A DNA stretch of 64,000 nt from CAZDBS01 sp964503775 (GCA_964503775.1 CAZDBS010000002.1:22849-86848); one strand, 5' to 3'; positions 49,632 through 57,676 are shown, numbered from the stretch's first letter. Notes: generated from the sequence alone by a model not told the origin. A program made the numbers and translations.

Positions 49632-50432
49632 TTATATATTCTCAGCAAAAAATTTTGATTCTTTTCGGAAATAAAGCGCACCACCTACCAAAACCACAAT
49701 TGTCACTACATAAGGTATGGTCGAGTACCATCCACCATCGAAGACTTTGTTGATAGTTACTGTATCGTGCGTGACGGTAACATACCGAGCATTCTGCATA
49801 GCCTCTGCGATGGGGTTTAAAAACAGTATTTTTTGAAAAGTCTCGTTGGTAATTAGAGAAATCGGGTACAAGATAGGTGTCAGATAAAATAATCCTTGAA
49901 TCATAACTTCCCATATATAGCTAACATCACGATATTTGACGAATGCTGCAGACAGAAATAATGACAGTCCTAGGGCAAATAGATAGACCTGTAGCAAAAT
50001 GAGCGGCAGAAGAATGGCCGATGGACTAATTTCAGCTTTGTTGAATACTAGAAAAACTGCTATCACTACTAAATTTAGTGTCAGATTTATCAATGCCGAG
50101 ACGCTAGTCGATGCCACTATAATCCACCTCGGTATGCGAATTTTTCTAATCAAGTCCCCACGACCTACTATAGATCCAAGGCTCTGAACGGTCATTTCAT
50201 GAAAGAAATTCCAGATAACAATACCAAACAACAGATAGACAGGATAGTGAGGTATGTCACTACCGATTTTCAGAAATTTGACGAAGACTACATAAAGTAT
50301 CAGAAATAGCATGAGGGGTCGTAGTAGAGACCAAGCATAACCAAGAATCGAGTTTTGGTAGCGGAGTTTAAAATCCGTTCTCACAAGCTCGCTCAACAGC
50401 GTCTTGTTCTTCTTGGTAAATATATGTTTCAT
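49632..50432 (-). CDS. wzm: ABC-2 type polysaccharide export permease
   Basis: The protein has 266 residues from ATG 50432 (MKHIFTKKNKTLL). A TTG 6 nt upstream is less likely. Six helices have the ABC2-membrane wording DFKLRYQNSILGYAWSLLRPLMLFLILYVVF, GIVIWNFFHEMTVQSLGSIVGRGDLIRKIRIP and YLTPILYPISLI. This is typical of Wzm/TagG/RfbA proteins. It partners Wzt to move lipid-linked polysaccharide across the membrane. A perfect TATAAT lies 17-23 nt upstream of the ATG. Confidence 0.93.
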   Translation of the reverse strand: MKHIFTKKNKTLLSELVRTDFKLRYQNSILGYAWSLLRPLMLFLILYVVFVKFLKIGSDIPHYPVYLLFGIVIWNFFHEMTVQSLGSIVGRGDLIRKIRIPRWIIVASTSVSALINLTLNLVVIAVFLVFNKAEISPSAILLPLILLQVYLFALGLSLFLSAAFVKYRDVSYIWEVMIQGLFYLTPILYPISLITNETFQKILFLNPIAEAMQNARYVTVTHDTVTINKVFDGGWYSTIPYVVTIVVLVGGALYFRKESKFFAENI

Positions 50433-50449
50433 AGACAAAGTCAGGCTTC

Positions 50450-50459
50450 ATTATAGAAT
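50450..50459. promoter_or_regulatory. Overlapping divergent -10 boxes
   Basis: TATAAT on the minus strand (50455-50450, with TTCTCA 17 bp upstream) serves wzm. TAGAAT on the plus strand (50454-50459) serves the GT2 gene starting at 50472. The boxes share two base pairs, so the two polymerases exclude each other. Confidence 0.45.
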
Positions 50460-50471
50460 AGATACCAGAAT

Positions 50472-51485
50472 ATGAGAACTAATGTGGCGGTAGTCATACC
50501 AAATTGGAACGGGGCGGACATGCTTGCGGCTTGTATAGATTCACTATTAGCCCAAACTCATCTGCCTCACATCATAGTTGTCGACAACGGTTCGAAAGAT
50601 AACTCATTCGCGGTCCTTGCCAAGTATCCGACCATAGAGGTCATAACCCTACCGACCAACTTAGGTTTTGCCGGCGGAGTAAATGTAGGTATCCGTGCCG
50701 CTCTTAAAAATCCCGATTTCGAATATGTCACACTTTTTAACAACGATGCTGTGGCTGATCCGAAATGGTTAGAGGAACTGGTACGCTATTACAGTAAACG
50801 TCCTGGTGCGGGCATCGTAACGAGCAAGATGTTATTGGCGGACAAAAAGCATCTCGACGGCACTGGCGACTTCCTAACTTCATGGTTACTGCCGTTTCCT
50901 AGGGGTAGAGATGAGGTTGACGAGAACCAATATTCCGAAGGAGAAGTTACTAGTGCGAGTGGTGGAGCAAGCCTCTACACCAGAAAAGTCCTGGAAAGGG
51001 TTGGGCTTTTCGATGAAGATTTTTTCGCCTATTACGAGGATGTTGATATTAGCTTACGCGCTCAGTTGGCGGGATTTAAGATCTACTATAACCCCAAAGC
51101 CATCGTCTATCACTCGCAGGGTTCAACTAGCTCCAAGATTAAGGGCTTTACGACCTATCACACACTGAAAAATGGGCCACTCTTGTGGATTAAGGATGTT
51201 CCGCGAGCATTCTTGTGGCGCTCACTACCCAGATACTACCTCGCTTACGGTTTGTTTTTTGTGAGAGCTTTGACGAGAGGCCAGTTTGCACCTGCTTTCA
51301 AAGGTGTATTAATGTCTCTCTTTCTCACTCCTCAAAAACTCCGCGAAAGGCGAAAGATCATGCGTGAGAGACTAGTAGATGACATGTATTTTGCTTCACT
51401 ACTGGTATATGATCTTCCTCCAAACGCCAGCGCCCTACGATCCTTGCGCCAAAAATGGTGGAGACTTGTCAGGAAAACCTCATGA
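50472..51485 (+). CDS. Family 2 glycosyltransferase, rhamnosyl/galactofuranosyl-like
   Basis: The protein has 337 residues. Its motifs are VAVVIPNWNGADMLAACIDSLLAQ, VVDNGSKDNS, LPTNLGFAGGVNVGI, TLFNNDAVADPKWL (NDD-like metal site), SGGASLYTRKVLERVGLFDEDFFAYYEDVDISLRAQ and YHSQGSTS. This matches the WbbL/rhamnosyltransferase group. The C-terminus is basic and amphipathic and likely membrane-associated. It has only a short leader (TAGAAT at 50454). It overlaps the next GT4 start (ATGA). Confidence 0.92.
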   Translation: MRTNVAVVIPNWNGADMLAACIDSLLAQTHLPHIIVVDNGSKDNSFAVLAKYPTIEVITLPTNLGFAGGVNVGIRAALKNPDFEYVTLFNNDAVADPKWLEELVRYYSKRPGAGIVTSKMLLADKKHLDGTGDFLTSWLLPFPRGRDEVDENQYSEGEVTSASGGASLYTRKVLERVGLFDEDFFAYYEDVDISLRAQLAGFKIYYNPKAIVYHSQGSTSSKIKGFTTYHTLKNGPLLWIKDVPRAFLWRSLPRYYLAYGLFFVRALTRGQFAPAFKGVLMSLFLTPQKLRERRKIMRERLVDDMYFASLLVYDLPPNASALRSLRQKWWRLVRKTS

Positions 51486-52573
51486 AAATAGTCATCGACA
51501 TGCGGATATCTCGAACGACTACCGGGCGGTATGCCGATAAGTTGGTCGAGCATCTTCGGGAACTAGACACCGAGAACGACTATGTCCTGCTCATTAAAAG
51601 CGAGGTAATCCCTACTTGGAAGCACAAAGCCAGAAACTTTGAGATTGTGCCCTGTGACGTCAAAGAGTTTAGTTTCGCCGAGCAATTTCAGCTACTGCGT
51701 CAACTAAACTCACTCAAACCTGATCTAGTATTTTTCCCCATGGCTCAACAGCCGTTGTTATACCGAGGTAAAACAGTGACTGCTATGCTTGATCTGACAA
51801 CCATCAGGTTCAAAAACCCGAGTAAAAATAGTCTGGTTTTTTGGGTTAAGCAACGCGTCTACGCCACCCTCAACTGGATTGTTGCCCACAAATCAAAGCG
51901 CATCATCGCCATCAGTCGTTTTGTGGCCCAAGACATTGCCGAATTTGCTCATATCCCCATCTCCAAAATCACCGTAACACACCTAGCAGCCGACCCCATA
52001 GCCGAACGTCCCGAACCTCTCAAACCACTTATCGACAAGCAGTACATTTTCTACACCGGACGACCACAGCCACACAAGAATCTCGAACGACTCATATTGG
52101 CACATAAATTACTTAGGTCTTCGCACCCCGACCTATACCTAGCTCTGGTAGGGAAGCGAGACGTACTTTTTGATAGACTCGAGCAATTTACCAAAGAAAA
52201 CAACTGCGACGGAGTGCTGTTTACTGGATTTGTTTCTGACTGTCAGCTGAAATGGCTCTACCAGCATTGCCAGGCCTATGTCTTCCCTAGTTTGAGCGAG
52301 GGATTTGGACTACCGGGCCTCGAGGCCATGCAAGAAGGCGCCCCGGTCGTATCCAGCAACGCCACATGTCTGCCAGAAATTTACGGAGACGCGGTGGAGT
52401 ATTTCAACCCACGTAATACTAATATGATTGCCTCAGCGATCGCTAGAGTCATAGACTACCCATCAAGGCGCCAAGAGTTGATACAAAAGGGGAGAGTTAG
52501 GGTCAAGCAATTTGATTGGAGTAAAACTGCCGCGCAAACATTACGTGTTTTTGAAGAGGTTTTGAAGTCCTAA
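51482..52573 (+). CDS. Family 4 glycosyltransferase, mannosyl-like
   Basis: The protein has 363 residues from ATG 51482 (MKIVIDMRISRTT), overlapping the GT2 stop by 4 bp. The N-terminal domain has VIDMRISRTTTGRYADKL. The donor domain has YIFYTGRPQPHKNLERLILAH, VLFTGFVSD and FPSLSEGFGLPGLEAMQEGAPVVSSNA (EX7E motif). This resembles capsule mannosyltransferases. Its 3' end overlaps the convergent KH-domain gene by 4 bp, marking the border between the polysaccharide locus and the origin block. Confidence 0.92.
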   Translation: MKIVIDMRISRTTTGRYADKLVEHLRELDTENDYVLLIKSEVIPTWKHKARNFEIVPCDVKEFSFAEQFQLLRQLNSLKPDLVFFPMAQQPLLYRGKTVTAMLDLTTIRFKNPSKNSLVFWVKQRVYATLNWIVAHKSKRIIAISRFVAQDIAEFAHIPISKITVTHLAADPIAERPEPLKPLIDKQYIFYTGRPQPHKNLERLILAHKLLRSSHPDLYLALVGKRDVLFDRLEQFTKENNCDGVLFTGFVSDCQLKWLYQHCQAYVFPSLSEGFGLPGLEAMQEGAPVVSSNATCLPEIYGDAVEYFNPRNTNMIASAIARVIDYPSRRQELIQKGRVRVKQFDWSKTAAQTLRVFEEVLKS

Positions 52574-53025
52574 GCTAGTTTGATAATCACATGTCTATCA
52601 CGACCGAAACCAACTGATTCAGTGACAACAGTCGGGTTTTCTGACACTGTCTTGTGCACTACCCGTCTGTCGGCGGCATTCATCGGGGGTAGTGCTTTGG
52701 GTTCTTTGGTATCCACCACTTCTTTGATCCATATTTGAACCTGCTCGGCCAAGCGATGTTCTCGTTGTTTTTTGTAATCGGCGATGTCGACATTGACCCG
52801 AGTGAGTGGATATTCCTTGGCCTTGAGCGCACTACTGGCCATGAACTGTAGGGCGCGTAGTGTATCTCCCCTCTGTCCAATCAAAAACCCATTGAGACTA
52901 CTCGAAGGCACCGAGAGTTCGATAACATCTTCGTCGCAGGAAGCTCGGACCTCGGTATTCAGACCGAAGAAACTCAACATGTCCTCGAGATATTTTTTGG
53001 CAAACTGTATTGCTTCCTCTTCCAT
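52570..53025 (-). CDS. khpB: KhpB/Jag-like RNA-binding protein (KH + R3H), without Jag-N domain
   Basis: The protein has 151 residues from ATG 53025, 6 nt after GGAGAGGGG. A GTG 18 nt upstream is less likely. The KH domain carries GFLIGQRGDTLRALQFMASSAL (GxxG loop). The R3H domain follows (ADRRVVHKTVSENPTVVTESVG), with the R...H motif RRVVH. The N-terminal Jag-N domain of Firmicutes proteins is absent. It binds RNA and influences cell-shape and division proteins in other bacteria. Position after yidC in the rpmH-rnpA-yidC run is conserved. Confidence 0.9.
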   Translation of the reverse strand: MEEEAIQFAKKYLEDMLSFFGLNTEVRASCDEDVIELSVPSSSLNGFLIGQRGDTLRALQFMASSALKAKEYPLTRVNVDIADYKKQREHRLAEQVQIWIKEVVDTKEPKALPPMNAADRRVVHKTVSENPTVVTESVGFGRDRHVIIKLA

Positions 53026-53093
53026 AGCGTGCCCCTCTCCCACCCGTCACTACTTTGCCTCTTAGTATACCCCGAGTGGGTACAAATCGGCAG

Positions 53094-54032
53094 CTATCGC
53101 TTCTTTTTGCGACGGCTTGGGGTTGGTTTGGGGGAATTTTTGCGAGTTATTTTGACGCTACTTTTTGGCACGTCGATGACGGCCGATTCCTCGAGTACTT
53201 CTACTTCGTGCGATAGTATGCTTCGTTGCTGGAAGTATCCCACGACTGAGCTGACTAGCAGATAAAGCGCCAGGCCAGACGCGTAGAAAATCGTGAAAAA
53301 GAATATCAAAACTGGTAGGAGATATTGCATGGTCGCACCTTGGGCTGCCATGATCTCACTCTGATCGACAGGCTTACCGGCGGCTTGGTCGGCCATCAGA
53401 TCACGAAGACGACGTTTTTTGGTGCCGGGCGGTGGGCTGGGCATGAGTTGTTTGGACATGTAATACTGTGCCAGACCGCTAAGTAGCGCGATGATGAACG
53501 CCGGTAGATATATGTTGTTCCAGTCCCCGAGATTGTGTATCGCCGGCCTAGTCAAATCAACCAGCCCAACGAGTGTTTTATCAAAAACAGCCGATCCACC
53601 AGCCAACTCCTTCATAAAAGGCAGATCACGGATAAAGCCATATGAGAACGTGATCACCGAGTTTGAGTCTAGGATGATCTTTCGAAGCCCTGAGAAGAGG
53701 GCGAAGATAAATGGCAACTGGACAATCAACAAACCAAGTGACGAAAAAGGACTAATCTCTTTTTCTTTATAGAGTTGTGTTATGCGGGCCATTTCAGCCT
53801 GTTTATCACCCTTCGTCTCCTTGCGAATTCGTTGAATATCAGGTTGGAGTTCCCGCATAGCCTTCTGGGTGTGTAACTGTTTTTTAAGTAGCGGCCACAT
53901 CAGTAACCGAGCCGCAACCGAGAAGATGATGATAGCTAGTCCGAAGTTATGACCGGGAAGTAAGGCATATATCCCGGTTAAGAGGTTAAAAATAGGCTTC
54001 GCAATAAAAGTCGTAAACATGCTAGTTATCAT
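53094..54032 (-). CDS. yidC: YidC/Oxa1-type membrane protein insertase
   Basis: The protein has 312 residues in the short Gram-positive-like form without a large periplasmic domain. Its helices are LAIIIFSVAARLLMWPLLKKQL (with the conserved groove Arg), SSLGLLIVQLPFIFALFSGL, NIYLPAFIIALLSGLAQYYMS and LPVLIFFFTIFYASGLALYLLVSSVVGYFQQ. A cytoplasmic helical hairpin (KAMRELQPDIQRIRKETKGDKQAEM) and a very basic tail (SRRKKKR), which may contact ribosomes, are also visible. No lipoprotein Cys is obvious near the start. It follows rnpA by 25 bp. Confidence 0.95.
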   Translation of the reverse strand: MITSMFTTFIAKPIFNLLTGIYALLPGHNFGLAIIIFSVAARLLMWPLLKKQLHTQKAMRELQPDIQRIRKETKGDKQAEMARITQLYKEKEISPFSSLGLLIVQLPFIFALFSGLRKIILDSNSVITFSYGFIRDLPFMKELAGGSAVFDKTLVGLVDLTRPAIHNLGDWNNIYLPAFIIALLSGLAQYYMSKQLMPSPPPGTKKRRLRDLMADQAAGKPVDQSEIMAAQGATMQYLLPVLIFFFTIFYASGLALYLLVSSVVGYFQQRSILSHEVEVLEESAVIDVPKSSVKITRKNSPKPTPSRRKKKR

Positions 54033-54057
54033 ACCAGAACCAGCAGAGAGCTGAAAG

Positions 54058-54408
54058 CTAAGGGTTCTTTGTCAGAAGTTTGGCGCGATTTAGTAAATCG
54101 ATCACTATAGCTGATAGCTCTTGGTGGGGTAGGGTGCTGACGCGTTCGTCAAAAATCGTAAATACCACATCTGTATGGGTGTTGATTGATTGGGTGCGGA
54201 TGACCTCATAGACCCGACGACGTATGCGATTGCGCTTGGGGGCACTTTTGGCAACCTTTTTACTCACTACGACCGCCGCTCGATACGAACTCGTCTTGGG
54301 GTTGACGGTCCATTTGAGCGATATCAACTGCGACCGAACGGTTTGGCCATGACGATACAGATAATCTAGACTGCCGTATCCATGGAAGCGATGGAGTCGA
54401 TTAATCAT
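54058..54408 (-). CDS. rnpA: Ribonuclease P protein component
   Basis: The protein has 116 residues. It contains the family motif SAPKRNRIRRRVYEVIR (RNR signature), the N-terminal LHRFHGYGSLDYLYRHGQ and the VVVSKKVAK strand. It binds the catalytic RNase P RNA for tRNA 5' maturation. The RNA gene is not in the window. Position between rpmH (74 bp) and yidC (25 bp) is the ancestral bacterial order. Confidence 0.95.
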   Translation of the reverse strand: MINRLHRFHGYGSLDYLYRHGQTVRSQLISLKWTVNPKTSSYRAAVVVSKKVAKSAPKRNRIRRRVYEVIRTQSINTHTDVVFTIFDERVSTLPHQELSAIVIDLLNRAKLLTKNP

Positions 54409-54482
54409 AGTAGTTAGTATTCATCAGGTGAACCAATACCACAACAACTATATTACTTAACTTGTTAAGCAATGATTGGTTT

Positions 54483-54620
54483 CTAGTGGGTGATTCGAGA
54501 GCGACCTTTGAGCATCCGTCGCTTAATAACCTTGAGTCCGTCTTTGGTGCTCATCCGAGCACGGAATCCGTGTTGGTTCTTGCGATGTTTTACTTTTGGC
54601 TGGTACGTTCGTTTTGGCAT
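54483..54620 (-). CDS. rpmH: 50S ribosomal protein L34
   Basis: This 45-residue protein starts MPKRTYQPKVKHRKNQHGFR and continues with ARMSTKDGLKVIKRRMLKGR. Both are the classic L34 motifs (PKRTxQP..R...HGFRARM.T..G..V...RR.KGR). The reading frame runs from ATG 54620 to TAG 54483-54485. It is the first gene of the leftward origin-proximal operon. Confidence 0.97.
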   Translation of the reverse strand: MPKRTYQPKVKHRKNQHGFRARMSTKDGLKVIKRRMLKGRSRITH

Positions 54621-54694
54621 GGCTAGCTAGTTTACCTTTCGGGTGCTTTGTATGCAACATCAAACCGGTGATGACTATGTTATTTTCACGACAT

Positions 54695-54723
54695 ATAGTA
54701 CCAGTTTCTCCACACTTCTTCAA
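54695..54723 (-). promoter_or_regulatory. rpmH operon promoter
   Basis: On the minus strand TTGAAG (54723-54718, 4/6), a 17-bp spacer and TACTAT (54700-54695, 4/6) are seen with TGG in front (extended -10). A DnaA-box-like sequence TTCTCCACA (54706-54714) lies in the spacer. A perfect box lies 4 bp upstream of the -35. Confidence 0.55.
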
Positions 54724-54909
54724 TAGTTATCCACAGATTTACAGATGTGGTTTCACTATGTGGACAACTTACATCTTGTCGCATTTTTATAAGAAACACC
54801 CTCCCCTTCCCTGGTAAAATTGTGGAAAACTAACTGCAGAGGTTATAGTGTTACTTGTGATCATCCACATCATGTGGACAATAAGCGAGGGTAAGGGACA
54901 TATATAGCA
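54706..54909. other. Candidate replication origin, left part: DnaA-box cluster upstream of dnaA
   Basis: One perfect box TTATCCACA lies at 54727-54735. Near matches with one mismatch are at 54706-54714 (TTCTCCACA), 54759-54767 (TGTGGACAA, minus), 54821-54829 (TGTGGAAAA, minus), 54861-54869 (TCATCCACA) and 54873-54881 (TGTGGACAA, minus). An AT-rich stretch at 54783-54793 could be an unwinding element. Genes diverge from here (rpmH left, dnaA right), as at many bacterial origins. Confidence 0.7.
54812..54820 (+). promoter_or_regulatory. Extended -10 promoter of dnaA
   Basis: TGG plus TAAAAT, identical to the box at 43343-43351. The start would be near 54827, giving an 83-nt leader. DnaA-box-like sequences at 54821, 54861 and 54873 lie at and after the start, fitting DnaA autorepression. 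Confidence 0.45.
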
Positions 54910-56262
54910 ATGACAGATCAGCTCTGGCAATCGGTCTTAGGTGAGATTGAACTCAGTGTATCCAAGGGTAGCTTTGTCACATGGTTTAAAAATACGTCGC
55001 TTATCAAAGAAAACGACGGCGTAGTGACAATTGGAGTACCGAATATATTCATCAAACACCAGCTGGAAACGAAGTTTTCTGATCTTATCAAAGACATTTT
55101 GAGCAAAAACGGCATCACCCTTAACAGCTTGGAATTCAAAATCCAGACTTCGCGGCCCACCACCCCTCTCGTGGCACCTGAGTTAACCACTCCCCCATCA
55201 TCCAAACCCCCTACCAACGACTTCAATAGACCCAGGAATGTAACTCTCAAAGCCGCTCTTAACGATAAATATACTTTCGATAGTTTCATAGTCGGATCCA
55301 GTAACGATCTCGCCTACGCTGCTTGTCAGGCAATAGTGAAGAATCCAGGAACCAAATACAATCCGTTATTTGTCTATGGCGGTTCTGGCCTTGGTAAAAC
55401 CCACCTCATCCAAGCTGTTGGTAATGGAATTAAGAAACAACGACCAGACAGTACGGTTGTCTATATTAGTTGTGAAACGTTTGTAAACGAATTCCTCGAT
55501 AGTGTCCGGAATAAACGAACTGGGTTTTCAGAACGGTACCGCAGCTCGGACGTACTCATCGTCGATGATATCCAGTTCATAGCCGGCAAAGAAAAAACCC
55601 AAGAAGAGTTTTTCCATACCTTCAACGCCCTCCATCAAGCAGATAAGCAAATCATCATCTCCAGCGACAAACCACCGAAGGCCATCCCGACACTCGAGGA
55701 GCGACTGAGGTCGCGTTTCGAGTGGGGTATGACCATCGACATCCAGCCACCGGACTATGAGACTCGTTACGCCATACTGCAGACCAAGGCCCAACAACAC
55801 GGGATTGATCTCCCGAACGAAGTGACTGAATACTTAGCTAATTTAATCCAGACCAACGTCCGTGAATTAGAGGGAGCTCTTAATCAACTGCTTGCTTATT
55901 GTGAGATGCATGAGATAAACGCTGATTTGCAAATCGCCACTAGTCTCATAGGTGGAGGTCGAGTTCGCCCCAAACACCTCACCCCCAAACAAGTGATCGA
56001 GGTGACTGCCAAGCACTTTCATATGGACATCGACGACATTGTTGGCCCTAAGCGCGATAAAGACATCGTTGTGCCTAGGCAAATTGCGATGTATCTGCTT
56101 AGAAGTGAGCTCCATATTAGTTTTCCGAAAGTGGCCCATGAGTTGGGACGCAAAGACCACACTACAGCTATTCATTCGGTTGATAAAATCGAGAAGGGTT
56201 TGCAGTTCAATCAAATCATTCGCCAACACATCCAAGATATCAAGGAGCGATTATATGCATAG
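54910..56262 (+). CDS. dnaA: Chromosomal replication initiator DnaA
   Basis: The protein has 450 residues with all four domains: N-terminal domain I (LWQSVLGEIELSVSKGSFVTWF), a Pro/Thr-rich linker (~80-110) and the AAA+ domain. The AAA+ domain has Walker A GGSGLGKT (157-164), Walker B DVLIVDDIQ (214-222) and sensor SSDKPP. Domain IV has the signature RKDHTTAIHSVDKI. It binds DnaA boxes and opens the origin. It has a weak ribosome site. The 3' end overlaps a possible small ORF by 8 bp. Confidence 0.98.
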   Translation: MTDQLWQSVLGEIELSVSKGSFVTWFKNTSLIKENDGVVTIGVPNIFIKHQLETKFSDLIKDILSKNGITLNSLEFKIQTSRPTTPLVAPELTTPPSSKPPTNDFNRPRNVTLKAALNDKYTFDSFIVGSSNDLAYAACQAIVKNPGTKYNPLFVYGGSGLGKTHLIQAVGNGIKKQRPDSTVVYISCETFVNEFLDSVRNKRTGFSERYRSSDVLIVDDIQFIAGKEKTQEEFFHTFNALHQADKQIIISSDKPPKAIPTLEERLRSRFEWGMTIDIQPPDYETRYAILQTKAQQHGIDLPNEVTEYLANLIQTNVRELEGALNQLLAYCEMHEINADLQIATSLIGGGRVRPKHLTPKQVIEVTAKHFHMDIDDIVGPKRDKDIVVPRQIAMYLLRSELHISFPKVAHELGRKDHTTAIHSVDKIEKGLQFNQIIRQHIQDIKERLYA

Positions 56263-56560
56263 AGAAGAACCAATATCTACGAAACAACTCTTGTGGATGA
56301 GTAGTGGGATAACGAGCGAAGAACTGGTGCAAATGTTGGGGTTAAATAAACCCGCTTCTACACATACTTCATCTCAACCACATGAGTACTTGCACAACCA
56401 GCCGGTTGTGCACAATTTGTATACATACATATCAGTAGTTTTTGATCCGATTTTCCACACATATCAGACCATAATGTCAGCAGTGCTTGGTTGGTTTTCC
56501 ACTGTTTCCACAGTGCCTATTACTACGACTACTAGATATATAGATAGGAGGATAGACTAA
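56255..56560 (+). CDS. Possible 101-residue protein between dnaA and dnaN
   Basis: The ATG at 56255 follows AAGGAG by 7 nt. The frame runs open to TAA at 56558-56560, sharing its A with the dnaN ATG. The first ~45 residues (MHREEPISTKQLLW, ITSEELVQMLGL) look helical, and the rest is Thr/Ser/aromatic-rich with no family. The stretch also carries DnaA-box-like sites and a hairpin, so the open frame could be fortuitous. If real, it overlaps both neighbours and would couple dnaA and dnaN translation. Confidence 0.4.
   Translation: MHREEPISTKQLLWMSSGITSEELVQMLGLNKPASTHTSSQPHEYLHNQPVVHNLYTYISVVFDPIFHTYQTIMSAVLGWFSTVSTVPITTTTRYIDRRID
56292..56512. other. Candidate replication origin, right part: DnaA-box-like sites between dnaA and dnaN
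   Basis: Near-consensus boxes are TGTGGATGA (56292-56300, minus), TTTTCCACA (56451-56459), TTTTCCACT (56495-56503, two mismatches) and GTTTCCACA (56504-56512, two mismatches). AT-rich tracts flank them (56418-56432 and 56530-56545). With the cluster upstream of dnaA this suggests a bipartite origin as in Bacillus and Helicobacter. Confidence 0.5.
56391..56412. repeat. Perfect 9-bp inverted repeat in the dnaA-dnaN region
   Basis: Arms TGCACAACC (56391-56399) and GGTTGTGCA (56404-56412) flank a 4-nt loop AGCC. No T-tract follows, so it is not a classical terminator. It lies among the DnaA-box-like sites and could be an origin element or a protein-binding palindrome. Confidence 0.6.
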
Positions 56561-57657
56561 TGAAAGTACAAGTAACCCAGGAAAATCTCGCCAAAGCATT
56601 AAATACAGTAGGTAAGGTTGCTAGTGGAAGATCCACTTTGCCGATTCTCTCTAACGTTCTCATCAAAACAGTTGATCATAGGTTGCAAATTAGTGCTACC
56701 AATCTAGAAATAGCCCTCACTATAACTATCGGTGCCAAAGTAGTTGATGAAGGGGCGGTGACAGTTCCAGCGCGCTTGATGAGCGAGTTTGTGTCTTCCC
56801 TCCCCACCGGCAACATAGAACTCACGCTCGAGGAGAATAAACTTCATATTGCCACTACTTCCTATCAATCAACAATCAACGGTTCCTCTGTAGAGGACTA
56901 CCCTTCTTTACCAACTATCACATCAACCGAATCCTATACACTGCGTCCTCAAGATCTCAAAAAAGCTCTCCAACAGGTCATCATTGCGGCGTCACATGAC
57001 GAAACCCGACCAGTTCTGACCGGAGTGTATTTCCATACCTTCGAAGGGAAACTTTATATAGTCTCTACCGACAGCTATCGATTGGCCGAAAAACAACTTA
57101 TCCCTCTAGATACCGAGCTCAACATAATCATACCGGCTAGCTCTCTACAAGAGTTGTTGCGTGTTATGCAGGATGGTGACGAGGAGATATCTGTTGTCTT
57201 CGATGAGCAACAAGTACGCTTTACTCTGGGTGAAGTTGAGTTAATCACTCGGCTGATCGACGGGAAGTACCCAGACTATCGTCAACTCATCCCCCGTCAG
57301 AGTGATATGCATTTTAGTATTAATCGTAGTGAGTTTATCACTATCACCAAAGTCTCTAGTTTGTTCGCCAGAGAGAGTGCCGGTAGTATCACCCTACATA
57401 TCGATAGCGAGAAAGGCACAGTTGAAATTCAGTCTGTCGCCTCACAAGTTGGTGAGAATACCGCGACTGCTGAGGCCGAGGTCAGTGGTAGTGGTGACGT
57501 GACTCTCAACTCCAAGTACCTACTGGATGCCCTGAATGCCATGAGTGACGATCGAGTCACCTTCTCTTTTGGCGGTAAACTCAGTCCTTGCATCCTGACT
57601 AGCGCCGACCCTAAATCCGATGACTATGTTCATGTCGTCATGCCCCTGCGAAGTTAG
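56560..57657 (+). CDS. dnaN: DNA polymerase III beta subunit (sliding clamp)
   Basis: The protein has 365 residues with three repeated clamp domains. Typical wording is MKVQVTQENLAKALNTVGKVASGRSTLPILSNVLI, SVEDYPSLPTI, DETRPVLTGVYFH, TDSYRLAEKQL, LIDGKYPDYRQLIP and a C-terminus ending YVHVVMPLRS, close to the usual (V)MPMRL. It forms the ring that tethers the replicase to DNA. AGGAGG lies 8 nt upstream of the ATG. Confidence 0.97.
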   Translation: MKVQVTQENLAKALNTVGKVASGRSTLPILSNVLIKTVDHRLQISATNLEIALTITIGAKVVDEGAVTVPARLMSEFVSSLPTGNIELTLEENKLHIATTSYQSTINGSSVEDYPSLPTITSTESYTLRPQDLKKALQQVIIAASHDETRPVLTGVYFHTFEGKLYIVSTDSYRLAEKQLIPLDTELNIIIPASSLQELLRVMQDGDEEISVVFDEQQVRFTLGEVELITRLIDGKYPDYRQLIPRQSDMHFSINRSEFITITKVSSLFARESAGSITLHIDSEKGTVEIQSVASQVGENTATAEAEVSGSGDVTLNSKYLLDALNAMSDDRVTFSFGGKLSPCILTSADPKSDDYVHVVMPLRS

Positions 57658-57676
57658 TGTGAAATAATACAAATCT

